Shown here: positions 1 through 11,045 of the stretch, piece after piece
Layout of the letters: every line of letters begins with the position of its first letter
How positions within the stretch are numbered: position 1 is the stretch's first letter
Source: an uncultured Clostridia bacterium
GTDB taxonomy: Bacteria; Bacillota; Clostridia; Christensenellales; Aristaeellaceae
Length of the DNA stretch: 36,430 nucleotides
Reading direction: 5' to 3'
Assembly (NCBI GenBank): GCA_946413245.1
Contig: CAMKJS010000027.1
Coordinates: forward strand, 1 to 36,430
Translations under genes and position numbers: made by a program
Notes under the pieces: generated by a model
What the model was told of the DNA's origin: nothing
What the model saw: only the letters and a program-made list of their open reading frames with translations
Databases searched by the model: none

Positions 1-2
1 TG

Positions 3-101
3 AGCGCCACGGAGAAGATCATGGCCGAAGCCGAGAAGCGGTACGCGGAAGGCACCCTGAAAGAGATCACCGACCTGAAGGAAATGGCCGGAGGATATTG
101 A
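3..101 (+). CDS. C-terminal fragment of an unidentified protein
   Basis: The first 33 codons of the window form an open frame ending at a TGA, about 93 bases before ileS. The visible tail is charged and probably helical (AEAEKRYAEG, then KEITDLKEMAGGY). I do not recognise the family from so short a piece, and the start lies outside the window. It precedes ileS on the same strand and could belong to the same operon. The gap to ileS holds a clear ribosome binding site (GGAGG about 9 bases before the ATG) but no T-box signature. Confidence 0.5.
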   Translation, partial: SATEKIMAEAEKRYAEGTLKEITDLKEMAGGY

Positions 102-194
102 TGAGGAGCCCGCGATGGGCGAACGAACGCGAAGGCAGAGCGGTTCGCGGCGATCGCAGGCGGAACAGAGAAAGAAACAACCGGAGGAATATAT

Positions 195-3100
195 ATGTAC
201 AATCCAGTAGCAACCGATATGAACTTTACGGCCCGGGAACGGGAGATCGCCCAACTGTGGAAGGATAAGGACATCATACGCAAATCCTACCATCACCGGG
301 ACGGGAACGACGTATTCACCTTCTTTGACGGGCCGCCCACAGCCAACGGAAAGCCCCACATCGGCCATATCGAGACCCGGGTCTTCAAGGACCTGATCCC
401 GCGGTATCACACCATGAAGGGAAAGAGCGTGCTGCGCAAGGCCGGCTGGGACACCCACGGCCTGCCGGTGGAGCTGGAGGTCGAAAAGAGCCTGGGCCTG
501 GACGGGAAACCGCAGATCGAGCAGTACGGCATCGAGCCCTTCATCGCGGAATGCAAGAAGAGCGTGTGGAAATATCTGCACGAGTGGGAGAAGATGTCCG
601 AGCAGGTCGGCTTCTGGGTGGATATGGAGCATCCCTATATCACCTATGAAAACAGCTACATCGAAAGCGAATGGTGGAGCCTGAAGAAGATCCACGAGCA
701 GGGGCTGCTGTATCAGGGACACAAGATCGTGCCGTACTGCCCCCGATGCGGGACGGCCCTGTCCAGCCATGAGGTGGCCCAGGGATACAAGAATGTGAAA
801 GAGGTTTCCGCCTTCGTGCGGTTCCGCGTGGCCGGGGAGGAGAATACCTGGCTGCTGGCGTGGACCACCACGCCCTGGACCCTGCCCAGCAACCTGGCGC
901 TGTGCGTGAATCCCCGGGATACCTACTGCCGGCTGACCGTGGAGGGGGAGAACTACATCATGGCCCGCGCCCTGGCGGACAAGGTATTCGAGGGGAAAGA
1001 AATACAGGTCCTGGACGAGTTCCCGGGCGAGAGCCTGCGGGGCATGGAATACGAACCTCTGTACCGCTTCGTGGAGCCGGACAAAAAAGCCTGGTACGTG
1101 GTGTGTGACGACTACGTCACCATGGAGGACGGCTCGGGCATCGTGCATATCGCGCCGGCCTTCGGCGAGGACGACAACCGGGTATGCCGGGAGAACGGCC
1201 TGCCCTTCGTGAACCTGGTGGACACCCAGGGTAAATTCATCGAGGGAACGGCCTGGGCCGGCACCTTCGTGAAGGACGCGGACCCCATGATCCTGAAGGA
1301 TCTGAAGGATCGGGGTCTGCTGTTTGCCGCGGTGCCATTCGCCCACGATTATCCCTTCTGCTGGCGCTGCGACACGCCCCTGCTGTACTACGCGCGGCCG
1401 ACCTGGTTCATCCGGATGACCGCGGTGCGGGACAAGCTGGTGGCCAACAACCGGACTATCCACTGGATGCCGGACAACATCAAGGACGGCCGTATGGGCA
1501 ACTTCCTGGAGAACGTGATCGACTGGGGTCTGAGCCGGGAACGCTACTGGGGTACGCCCCTGCCGGTATGGAAGTGCGAAGAGGGCCACATGCACGTGGT
1601 GGGTTCCATCGCGGAGCTGCGGGAAATGGCCGTGAAGGATCCGGGGCCCGATATCGAGCTGCACCGTCCCTTTATCGATGCGGTGACGCTGCGCTGCCCG
1701 GAATGCGGCAGGGAAATGCACCGGGTCAAGGAAGTCATCGACTGCTGGTACGACTCCGGCTCCATGCCCTTCGCGCAGTGGCACTATCCCTTTGAGAACA
1801 GGGAGATGTTCGAATCCCACTATCCGGCGGACTTCATCTCCGAAGCCATCGACCAGACGCGGGGCTGGTTCTACACCCTGGAAGCCATCTCCACCCTGCT
1901 GTTCGAGGAGGTCTCCTTCAGGAACTGCCTGGTGCTGGGCCACGTGCAGGACGCGGAAGGCCGGAAGATGTCCAAGCATCTGGGCAACGTGGTGGATCCC
2001 TTTGAAATGCTGGACAAGTTCGGCGCGGATGCCCTGCGCTGGTATTTCTACACCACCTCGGCGCCGTGGCTGCCCAGCCGCTTCTCCGAGGAAGCGGTGC
2101 GGGAGGGACAGCGGAAGTTCCTGGCCACGCTGCAGAACACCTACGCCTTCTTTACTATGTACGCCCGGATCGACGGCTTTGATCCGCTGAAGCATCCCCT
2201 GGATCAGGCGGAGCTGACGCTGATGGACCGCTGGATCCTGAGCAAGCTGAATACCCTGATCACCAAAGTGGACGAGGGCCTGGCCAACTACCTGGTGACC
2301 GAGAGTGCTGACGCCATCGCGGAATTCACGGACGAGCTGAGCAATTGGTACGTGCGCCGGAGCCGGGAACGGTTCTGGGGCAAGGGCATGGCCGGCGACA
2401 AGGAAGCGGCCTTCGCCACCCTGTACCACGTGCTGGTGACCCTGAGCAAGGTATGCGCGCCCTTCATCCCCTTCCTGGCAGAGGAAATCTACCAGAACCT
2501 GGTGGTGAACAACGTGCCCGGCGCGCCGGAAAGCGTGCACCTGTGCGACTTCCCGGTGAGCGACGCCGCGGCGATCCATCCTGAGATGGAGGAGCAGATG
2601 GACGCGCTGCTGGAGGCAATCCAGCTGGGCCGCGCCTGCCGGAACGCGGCGAACCTGAAGGTGCGTCAGCCCGTGCAGCGGCTGTACGTCAAGGGAGCCG
2701 CCTTCGAGAAGGCCTACCAGGAGCTGTGCGAGGACGAGCTGAACGTGCGCGAGGTGATCTTCACCGAGGACGCGCGGGCCTTTACCACCTATAGCCTGAA
2801 GCCGCAGATGAGGACCCTGGGGCCGAAGTACGGAAAGCTGCTGCGGCAGATCGGCGAGCATCTGAAGGAAATGGACGGGAACGACGTGGTGGACGCTTTC
2901 GCCCGGGGCGAAGAGGTTTCCTTCACGATCGACGGGAATCCCGTGAGCCTGGCGGCTGCGGACGTGCTGACCGAGCCCATGCAGAAGCCGGGCTTCACCG
3001 CGGCGGAGGACCGGGGTGTGACCGTGGTGCTGGATACGAACCTGACGGAGGAGCTGATCCGCGAGGGCTATGCCCGCGAAGTGATCTCCAAGCTGCAGAC

Positions 3101-3317
3101 CATGCGCAAGGACGCCGGCTTCGAGGTGACCGACCGGATCCACGTGGCCTTCGAGGCGGACGACGAGCTGGCCGCGGTGCTGGAAAGCTACGCGGACATG
3201 ATCTGCAAGGCGACCCTGACCACCGACATCGCGCGGCGGAGCGCGGCGGAGGGCGAGGTTTCCAAGGCCTGGGATATCAACGGAAAACAGGCGGTGCTGA
3301 GCATCGCGCGGAACTGA
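195..3317 (+). CDS. ileS: Isoleucyl-tRNA synthetase, type 2 (eukaryote-like)
   Basis: This cytoplasmic class I aminoacyl-tRNA synthetase charges tRNA-Ile. The Rossmann catalytic core is marked by PPTANGKPHIGH (HIGH at residues 55-58) and by the KMSKS loop in the variant form KMSKH (591-595). The CP1 editing domain is shown by WTTTPWTLPSN near residue 225 and GSGIVHIAPAFGED near residue 315. At 1040 residues, with no cysteine-rich zinc finger at its end, it fits the IleRS2 class rather than the shorter IleRS1 class of most Gram-positives. That class is known for low sensitivity to mupirocin; resistance here is inferred, not seen. The start has GGAGG at good spacing. It heads a tightly packed run of RNA-modification genes, with only two bases between its stop and the next start. 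Confidence 0.97.
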   Translation: MYNPVATDMNFTAREREIAQLWKDKDIIRKSYHHRDGNDVFTFFDGPPTANGKPHIGHIETRVFKDLIPRYHTMKGKSVLRKAGWDTHGLPVELEVEKSLGLDGKPQIEQYGIEPFIAECKKSVWKYLHEWEKMSEQVGFWVDMEHPYITYENSYIESEWWSLKKIHEQGLLYQGHKIVPYCPRCGTALSSHEVAQGYKNVKEVSAFVRFRVAGEENTWLLAWTTTPWTLPSNLALCVNPRDTYCRLTVEGENYIMARALADKVFEGKEIQVLDEFPGESLRGMEYEPLYRFVEPDKKAWYVVCDDYVTMEDGSGIVHIAPAFGEDDNRVCRENGLPFVNLVDTQGKFIEGTAWAGTFVKDADPMILKDLKDRGLLFAAVPFAHDYPFCWRCDTPLLYYARPTWFIRMTAVRDKLVANNRTIHWMPDNIKDGRMGNFLENVIDWGLSRERYWGTPLPVWKCEEGHMHVVGSIAELREMAVKDPGPDIELHRPFIDAVTLRCPECGREMHRVKEVIDCWYDSGSMPFAQWHYPFENREMFESHYPADFISEAIDQTRGWFYTLEAISTLLFEEVSFRNCLVLGHVQDAEGRKMSKHLGNVVDPFEMLDKFGADALRWYFYTTSAPWLPSRFSEEAVREGQRKFLATLQNTYAFFTMYARIDGFDPLKHPLDQAELTLMDRWILSKLNTLITKVDEGLANYLVTESADAIAEFTDELSNWYVRRSRERFWGKGMAGDKEAAFATLYHVLVTLSKVCAPFIPFLAEEIYQNLVVNNVPGAPESVHLCDFPVSDAAAIHPEMEEQMDALLEAIQLGRACRNAANLKVRQPVQRLYVKGAAFEKAYQELCEDELNVREVIFTEDARAFTTYSLKPQMRTLGPKYGKLLRQIGEHLKEMDGNDVVDAFARGEEVSFTIDGNPVSLAAADVLTEPMQKPGFTAAEDRGVTVVLDTNLTEELIREGYAREVISKLQTMRKDAGFEVTDRIHVAFEADDELAAVLESYADMICKATLTTDIARRSAAEGEVSKAWDINGKQAVLSIARN

Positions 3318-3319
3318 GC

Positions 3320-4720
3320 ATGCATATGACACTGATTGGGCAGGACGTTCCCGCGCTCCTGCCCACCCTTTTAACGGACCTGTTGTTCGCTGGGAAGGAA
3401 ACGAACGCCCGGGTGACCGCCGCGGAGCCCAATCCCGCCATGCGGGACCTGCTGGAGGGATATGGCAAAGCCGTTTTCCGGAAAGCCGGGCTGCCGGAGG
3501 AAGGCTTCAGGGCGGAGGAAGACCGGGAAAAGGCGCTGGAGGGGGCGGACTGCGTGATTTACGCGGGAGACTGTCAGCCCTCCAGCCGCTTCGATATGGA
3601 CCGGAGCGCCCTGATGAGCGACGACGAGGAAAACGATCCGGGCCTGTCGGACCAGGCGCGGGTGAACGGCGGCCTGGGTGGTCTGCTGCACGCGCTGCGG
3701 GCCGGAGAGGAAGCCCTGAACCTGTGCGACGTGATGGACAGGGTGTGCCCGAACGCGCTGGTGATCAGCCTGGGGCAGCCGGCGGCCCGGGTGACGGCGG
3801 TTTTCCTGAACAGGGGATACCGCTGCTTCGGCCTGGGACGGTCGCCGCTGAAAGGCGCCAACGGGCTGGACACGCTGGCAAAGCGGATGAAGCTGGATCC
3901 GGACCGGGTGACGGCGGAAATCGCGGGGCTGCCCGGCTTTGCCTTCCTGCTGGGGATGAAGGACGGCCGGAAGGACGTGACGCCCCGGCTGCGGACGGCC
4001 GTGAAGAACGGCGAGCTGGGGAACCTGGCAAAGCGCTGGATGGGCTGGTGGGACGCGATCCCCGTCGGGGACGTGACAGACCACGCGGAATTCCTGCCGG
4101 CGCAGCCGGATTATATCCCTGAGGAGCGGCCGGCCTTCGGCGAGAGCGTGGAGCGCCGGCGGGAACGGATTCTGTGGATGAACACCGTGCGGGAGAAAGG
4201 CGCGGAGGATCGGGAAGGAGCCATGGCGCAGCTGCTGCTGTTATCCAAGGCGCCGCCCATTCGCCCCATGCGGCTGGCGCTGGCGCTGCTGCGGAAGGAA
4301 ACGGCAGTGCTGCCGGCGGTGATCCGGCGGAACGGAAACGCGGGGCCGGGAGGCCCCCGGGCGCTGGCGGGGCTGCCGGCGGAGGCCGTGATCGAGGCGG
4401 AGCTCCGGCTGGAGGAAGGCTGTGAAGTGCCGAGTAACCTGCGCCTGCCGGAAGCGCTGACGGACATTCTGATCCAGGTGGACGAAGCGAACCGGCTGGC
4501 GGCCCGGGCCGCGGGGGGAGACTTGACCGCCCTGCGGCAGTGCGTGGAGGAGGATCCCGCCCTGGAGGGACTGGACCGGCTGTACTGCATGGATGTGGTG
4601 AAGGCCATGATCGCGATGCACCGGGACGTGCTTCCCCGGCTGGCAGACCTGATTCCCGACGCGGAGGAAGAACCTGAAGCGGAGAAAGAAGACGAAGGAG
4701 ATAACCATGTTTCTGGCTGA
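3320..4720 (+). CDS. Degenerate glycoside hydrolase family 4-like protein, probably non-catalytic
   Basis: The 466-residue protein keeps the architecture of GH4 (LplD/6-phospho-glycosidase) enzymes. It has a Rossmann-like start, GADCVIYAGD, a glycine-rich HALRAGEEALNL segment, and the typical C-terminal part with LPAEAVIEAELRLEEG and an ALTDILIQVDEAN helix. The residues that make GH4 enzymes work appear lost. The metal-binding Cys of the GLCH motif is Gly173 (GLGRS), the metal-binding His of the GLNH motif is Gly206 (AGLPGF), and the N-terminal NAD loop GxGS reads IGQDV. GH4 enzymes need NAD and a divalent metal held by these two residues, so I infer a pseudoenzyme, perhaps a binding or regulatory protein. 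It sits between ileS and a methyltransferase gene and overlaps the latter by 14 bases, so it is probably co-transcribed with RNA-processing genes. The ribosome binding site is weak, which suggests translational coupling to ileS; the second ATG (3326) is an alternative start. Confidence 0.7.
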   Translation: MHMTLIGQDVPALLPTLLTDLLFAGKETNARVTAAEPNPAMRDLLEGYGKAVFRKAGLPEEGFRAEEDREKALEGADCVIYAGDCQPSSRFDMDRSALMSDDEENDPGLSDQARVNGGLGGLLHALRAGEEALNLCDVMDRVCPNALVISLGQPAARVTAVFLNRGYRCFGLGRSPLKGANGLDTLAKRMKLDPDRVTAEIAGLPGFAFLLGMKDGRKDVTPRLRTAVKNGELGNLAKRWMGWWDAIPVGDVTDHAEFLPAQPDYIPEERPAFGESVERRRERILWMNTVREKGAEDREGAMAQLLLLSKAPPIRPMRLALALLRKETAVLPAVIRRNGNAGPGGPRALAGLPAEAVIEAELRLEEGCEVPSNLRLPEALTDILIQVDEANRLAARAAGGDLTALRQCVEEDPALEGLDRLYCMDVVKAMIAMHRDVLPRLADLIPDAEEEPEAEKEDEGDNHVSG

Positions 4721-5559
4721 TTCCTGGACCGACTACGAAGTGCTGGACACCGGCGACGGGGAAAAACTGGAGCGCTGGGGCCGGATCGTTCTGCGGCGGC
4801 CCGATCCCCAGACCATCTGGCCGAAAGCGGAGCCCGGCCTGTGGAAAAAGGCCCAGGCTCACTACCACCGCAGCGAGCGGGGCGGGGGCAGCTGGGAATT
4901 CACGGAAACGCTGCCGGAACGCTGGACCGTGAGCCATGGGGAACTGCGTTTCTACGTGCGGCCGACGGGCTTCAAGCATACGGGGCTCTTTCCGGAGCAG
5001 GCGGCCAACTGGGAATGGATGAGCGGGCTGATCTGCCGCCGGGGCGGAACGCCCCGGGTGCTGAACCTGTTCGGATACACCGGAGGGGCGACGCTGGCCT
5101 GCGCGGCGGCCGGGGCCCACGTGACGCATGTGGACGCGGCCAAGGGCATGGTGCAGTGGGCCAAGGAAAACCGGGAGCTGAGCCGGCTGCCGGAGACCAG
5201 TTGCCGCTGGATCGTGGAGGACGCCCTGGCCTTCGTGCGGCGGGAGCTGCGGCGGGGAAACCGCTACGACGGGATTCTGATGGATCCGCCCAGCTACGGA
5301 AGGGGACCTTCCGGCGAAGTATGGAAGCTGGAAAACGAGCTGTACGGCCTGGTGGAAACCTGCGCCGGGGCGCTGTCGGAGGAACCGCTGTTCTTCCTGA
5401 TCAACAGCTACACCACCGGCTTCCAGGCCAGCGTGCTGAGCAACATGCTGGAGAAATGCGTGGTATCCCGATATGGCGGAAGCGTTGACAGCGAGGAGCT
5501 CTGCCTGCCCGTAACCACCGGCGGGGTGCTGCCCTGCGGCGCAAGCGGGAGGTGGCAGC

Positions 5560-5567
<8 letters not shown>
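4707..5567 (+). CDS. Class I SAM-dependent methyltransferase, RlmI/RlmK-like
   Basis: This is a predicted S-adenosylmethionine-dependent methyltransferase of the group that includes the 23S rRNA cytosine and guanine methylases RlmI and RlmK. Motif I is LNLFGYTGG (residues 119-127), the acidic loop of motif II follows (HVDAAKG), and motif IV is DPPSYGRG (193-200). The N-terminal third (RFYVRPTGFKHTGLFPEQ) matches the short version of the family without a PUA domain. The target base is not determinable here. The start has AAGGAG a few bases upstream and overlaps the end of the GH4-like gene. Its own end overlaps the pseudouridine synthase by 8 bases, which supports one operon for RNA modification. 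Confidence 0.88.
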
Positions 5568-7472
<1,905 letters not shown>

Positions 7473-7489
7473 CATCCCATGAGCTCACA

Positions 7490-7508
7490 ATCCGGCGGAA
7501 GGCCGGAT
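7490..7508 (+). other. Short perfect hairpin after tgt
   Basis: ATCCGGC and GCCGGAT form a 7-bp stem around a 5-base loop, 17 bases after the tgt stop. No run of T follows, so it is not a convincing intrinsic terminator. It may stabilise the mRNA end or only weaken read-through into the next gene. Confidence 0.35.
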
Positions 7509-7535
7509 GAAATAAAAAACCAGGAGGAAACGAAA

Positions 7536-8171
7536 ATGAAGATTTTGCCCGTCACCGATCCCTCATTCCAGAACTACGGCCAGATCCTGACCGGATACGA
7601 CACCGCGGAGCTGCTGGCCACGCTGGACAAGGTCACGCCCCTGCCCGAAGCCGTGGAATACGTGCCGGAGCAGGCGGAGCTGATGGCCCTGCCCATCGCG
7701 GAAGAGCTGAAGAACAACGCCTACGGCGGCATGCCCATCCAGATCGGCTGGTGCAACGGCCACAACACGAAGCTGAACTGCCTGGAGTATCACCGGGACA
7801 GCGAACTGAACGTGGGCGTGAAGGACTTCATCCTGCTGCTGGCCAAGCGGGAAGACCTGGAGGACGGCGTTCTGGACACCTCCAAGGTAGTCGCGTACTG
7901 CTGCCCCGCCGGGACGCTGGTGGAAGTATATGCCACGACCCTGCACTACGCTCCCTGTAGCGCGAAGAAGGGCGACGGCTTCAAGACCATCGTGGTGCTG
8001 CCGAAGGGCACGAACCTGGCCAAGCCTGAGATCTCCGTGAAGAACGCGGAGGACGAGATCCTGTGGGCGGCCAACAAGTGGCTGCTGGCCCACGCGGATT
8101 CCGCGGAAGCCGCCCAGGGCGCGAAGGTCCTGATCAAGGGCGTGAACACGGATATCGCGGATCTCATCTGA
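7536..8171 (+). CDS. DUF4867-like protein of unknown function
   Basis: This 211-residue soluble protein has the hallmarks of the DUF4867 family: IGWCNGHNTKLNCLEYHR in the middle, followed by a conserved LLLAKREDLEDG stretch and VEVYATTLHYAPC. The pattern of His, Glu and Tyr in short beta-rich segments suggests a cupin-like fold. That is a fold-level guess, and no reaction is known to me. The start was set at the ATG preceded by CAGGAGGAAACGAAA, not at an upstream in-frame ATG with no ribosome binding site. It stands between tgt and the tldD/pmbA pair, separated from each by a hairpin, and may be its own unit. Confidence 0.7.
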   Translation: MKILPVTDPSFQNYGQILTGYDTAELLATLDKVTPLPEAVEYVPEQAELMALPIAEELKNNAYGGMPIQIGWCNGHNTKLNCLEYHRDSELNVGVKDFILLLAKREDLEDGVLDTSKVVAYCCPAGTLVEVYATTLHYAPCSAKKGDGFKTIVVLPKGTNLAKPEISVKNAEDEILWAANKWLLAHADSAEAAQGAKVLIKGVNTDIADLI

Positions 8172-8188
8172 TCCGGCCGAACAACAAG

Positions 8189-8215
8189 CGGACCGCTGCC
8201 GGCGGCAGCGCTCCG
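8189..8215 (+). other. Strong GC-rich hairpin between DUF4867-like gene and tldD
   Basis: CGGACCGCTGCC and GGCAGCGCTCCG pair over 12 positions with one mismatch around a GGC loop. It ends 21 bases before the tldD start. The lack of a T run argues against a simple terminator. It could act as a processing or stability element. Confidence 0.4.
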
Positions 8216-8236
8216 TGTTCAGAAAAAGGAGGAACT

Positions 8237-9622
8237 ATGATCGCAGATATCATTACCCCGCAGGCAAAGCATTTCGCCGAGGGCGTACAGAGCGTGCTGC
8301 GCGGGCACGAAAACCGTTCCCGGCGGGTGGTACTGCTGAAAGGAAATCTGGTGCAGAATGCCCGTAGCGAAAGCCGGGGCATCAGCGCGCGGGTCACCAA
8401 AAACGGCCGGTACGGCTTTTCTTCGGTGGCTTCCTATACGGAGAAGGACGAGGAGACGGTGCTGAAGGCCGCCACGGAAAACGCCCTGTTCCTGGATCAG
8501 CGGGGCGCTTCTCCCCGCAGAACCTACCCTGCGCTGTCCGGCGGCACGGCGCCGGCACCCCGTGCGATTACGGATACGGAGCAGAAGCGTCTGATCGACG
8601 TCTGCCAGGAAATCGACAACTATGTGAACACGAAATATCCCGATCTGCTCAGCCGCACGGTGGTGTACACCGAGGATTCCCAGGACAAGATCATCCTGGC
8701 GTCCGACGCGGCCGGCGGCCACGTGACCTATCCCCGGTGCTATATCTACGTGATGATGTCCGCTGAAAGCAAAAGCGGCGCGCCGGTGGAGCTGTTCAAG
8801 GCTTTCGGCGGCGCGGGCGGATTTGACGACCACTTCACCGACCTTTCAGCGATCTGGCCCGGCATCGATGAACTGCACAGCCGCCTGATGGACAAAAAAG
8901 AAGGCGTGTACGCCGAGGCGGGCAACAAAACCGTCATTCTGGGCGGCATGATGGGCGGCATGCTGGCCCATGAAGCCGTAGGCCATACCGTGGAAGCCGA
9001 TCTGGTGCTGGGCGGCAGCGTAGCGGGGCCGAACCTGCATAAGCCAGTGGCCTCCGAAATGGTGACGCTGGTGGACTTTGCCGGTGAAGCCTTCGGCCGG
9101 CCCACGCCGCTGCCCGTATATCTGGATGACGAGGGCACGCTGGCGAAGGACGCGGTGCTGATTCAGGACGGCATCCTGACCGGCTATATGAACAACCGGG
9201 AAACCGCGGCCCATTTCGGCACGGAACCCTGCGGCAACGCCCGGGCCTGGGATTTCAACGACGAACCCCTGATCCGCATGCGCAATACCTGCATCCTGCC
9301 GGGAAAGAATACCCTGGATGAAATGATCGCCTCCATCGACGACGGCTATTACCTGATCGACAGCTCCAACGGCCAGGCTGACCTGACCGGCGAATTCATG
9401 TTCGGCGTGTCCCTGGGCTATGAGATCAAGCACGGGAAGCTGGGGAAAGCCCTGCTGGATACCACCGTGTCCGGCATCGCCTTCGACATGCTCAAAACCG
9501 TGGACATGCTGTCCGACAAGGTCGTCTGGAGCTCCAGCGGCTTCTGCGGCAAAAAGCAGCCGATGCCCGTGGGCATGGGCGGCCCGGATATGCGGTGCCG
9601 CATCACCATCGGCGGACGCTGA
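8237..9622 (+). CDS. tldD: TldD-family metallopeptidase subunit
   Basis: TldD is the catalytic partner of the TldD/PmbA (TldE) heterodimer, a cytoplasmic peptidase known to act on unfolded or leader-bearing peptides such as microcin B17 precursor. The metal motif is HEAVGH (His245, Glu246, His249), and a conserved cysteine follows in SSGFCGKK near the end, as in the E. coli enzyme. ARAWDFNDEPLIRMRNT is also typical. The chosen ATG has AAAAGGAGGAAC directly upstream; longer in-frame starts overlap the upstream hairpin and are unlikely. At 461 residues it has the usual length. It is followed after 17 bases by its partner gene. Confidence 0.95.
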   Translation: MIADIITPQAKHFAEGVQSVLRGHENRSRRVVLLKGNLVQNARSESRGISARVTKNGRYGFSSVASYTEKDEETVLKAATENALFLDQRGASPRRTYPALSGGTAPAPRAITDTEQKRLIDVCQEIDNYVNTKYPDLLSRTVVYTEDSQDKIILASDAAGGHVTYPRCYIYVMMSAESKSGAPVELFKAFGGAGGFDDHFTDLSAIWPGIDELHSRLMDKKEGVYAEAGNKTVILGGMMGGMLAHEAVGHTVEADLVLGGSVAGPNLHKPVASEMVTLVDFAGEAFGRPTPLPVYLDDEGTLAKDAVLIQDGILTGYMNNRETAAHFGTEPCGNARAWDFNDEPLIRMRNTCILPGKNTLDEMIASIDDGYYLIDSSNGQADLTGEFMFGVSLGYEIKHGKLGKALLDTTVSGIAFDMLKTVDMLSDKVVWSSSGFCGKKQPMPVGMGGPDMRCRITIGGR

Positions 9623-9639
9623 GGAAGGGAGGAGAAACC

Positions 9640-10938
9640 ATGTACGATATCAAACAGATCTCCCGGAAACTGGATGCGCTGCTGAAAGAAAAGGGCGCCG
9701 CCGTTTACGAGCACTGCGTTTCCGAAAGCGAAAAGCAGGAGCTGAATACCGAGAAGGCGGATTTCAATCTGTTCCGCACCATCTTTGATAACGGTGTGTC
9801 CGTCACCGTGATTCAGGACGGTAAAAAAGGTTCCGCCTCCGGCAACGACCTGAGCGACGAGGGGCTGGAAAAGGTCGTGTCGGACGCGCTGCTGGGCGCG
9901 GCTTCCTCCGTGGAGGACGAAGCCAACGCGATCGCCGAGCGTCAGGAGCCGGAAGTGTTTCAGTCCGGCTGCTGGGATGCCGATATGCCCCGGTTCTACG
10001 ACGGCCTGAAAGCCATGATGGATACCATGGCGCGGGATTATCCCAAGGTGAACCCGATGATGCTGATCGGAGATCACACCCGCTATCACGTTTACTACGT
10101 CAATTCCAACGGCACCTGCTTCGAAAACCGCAACGGCCTGTACCACGTGGGCATCGAGATGTCTGGCTCCGACGGAGAAAAGAACACCGGCCTGGATTAC
10201 ACCGGCTTCTGCACGACGGATCTGGACACGCCCCTGATCAGCCAGGGCAGCATGAAGCAGCATATGGAAGCTACGGAAGCCAGCCTGAACAGCGTACCGC
10301 TGCCGGGCAAGTTCGAGGGCACGGTGATTTTCACCCCGGACTGCCTGGGCGAGTTCATGTATATGCTGGCCGGCAACTACATCATGGGCGGCGTCATTAT
10401 GAACGGCACCAGTCAGTGGCTGGATAAGGTGGGTCAGCAGGTGGCCAGCGAAAAAATCACCGTGAGCCTGAAAGCGGAGGACAGCCGCATCGCCGATCTG
10501 CAGCCCTTCACGGGCGACGGCTACAAGGCCGAAAATGTGACCGTGATCGATAAGGGCGTACTCAACTGCTTCCTGCTGAACCTGTACGCTGCCAGAAAGA
10601 CCGGCAGGCCCGTGACCAAAAACACCAGCTTTGCCATGGTCATCGAAAACGGCGATACCCCGCTGCAGGATATGATCGCGTCTGTGGACAAGGGCCTGAT
10701 CGTGGGCGGCTTCTCCGGCGGCGAACCGGGAGCCAACGGCGAGTTCTCCGGCGTGGCGAAAAACAGCTTCTACGTGGAAAACGGCAAAATCGTCGGCGCG
10801 GTGACGGAAACCATGATCAACGGCAACCTGGAACAGGTATTCAAAAACGTGATCGCCGTATCCAAAGAGCAGGTCTGCAACGGAGGCAGCGTGCTGCCCT
10901 GGATGGCCTGCAGCGGGATCGTAATCTCGGGAAAATAA
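9640..10938 (+). CDS. pmbA: PmbA/TldE-family peptidase partner subunit
   Basis: This is the non-catalytic partner of TldD. It shares the fold but lacks the HExxxH site, as expected for PmbA/TldE. Family marks include the DNGVSVTVIQDGKKGSAS strand pair near the start, GGFSGGEPGANGEFSGVAKN and FYVENGKIVGAVTETMINGN near the end. The 432 residues fit the family. The start has GGGAGGAGAAACC upstream. The pair is probably expressed together and closed by the hairpin that follows. Its natural substrate here is unknown. The 47-residue leader peptide gene at 24.9 kb is not close enough to claim a link. Confidence 0.93.
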   Translation: MYDIKQISRKLDALLKEKGAAVYEHCVSESEKQELNTEKADFNLFRTIFDNGVSVTVIQDGKKGSASGNDLSDEGLEKVVSDALLGAASSVEDEANAIAERQEPEVFQSGCWDADMPRFYDGLKAMMDTMARDYPKVNPMMLIGDHTRYHVYYVNSNGTCFENRNGLYHVGIEMSGSDGEKNTGLDYTGFCTTDLDTPLISQGSMKQHMEATEASLNSVPLPGKFEGTVIFTPDCLGEFMYMLAGNYIMGGVIMNGTSQWLDKVGQQVASEKITVSLKAEDSRIADLQPFTGDGYKAENVTVIDKGVLNCFLLNLYAARKTGRPVTKNTSFAMVIENGDTPLQDMIASVDKGLIVGGFSGGEPGANGEFSGVAKNSFYVENGKIVGAVTETMINGNLEQVFKNVIAVSKEQVCNGGSVLPWMACSGIVISGK

Positions 10939-10970
10939 TGAAACAATCCCAATAATACGTTTAACGCATA

Positions 10971-11014
10971 TGAAACCCCGGAGGCTGCGACAACGCTCAG
11001 CTTCCGGGGTTTCA
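10971..11014. terminator. Bidirectional hairpin between convergent operons
   Basis: TGAAACCCCGGAGGCTG and CAGCTTCCGGGGTTTCA form a 17-bp stem with one G-T pair around a 10-base loop. It lies between the pmbA stop and the stop of the converging carboxypeptidase gene. T runs on both sides are weak, but position and stem strength support a shared terminator. Confidence 0.75.
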
Positions 11015-11045
11015 GCATATAAATCTGGGCAGACCATGCCCGGGA

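Noticed and set aside
102..194. T-box leader ahead of ileS
   Set aside because: Only 93 bases are available and neither the conserved T-box sequence nor an antiterminator/terminator pair is visible.
8237..10938. Functional link between TldD/PmbA and the double-glycine peptide
   Set aside because: They are about 14 kb apart with unrelated genes between; TldD/PmbA are housekeeping in many bacteria.
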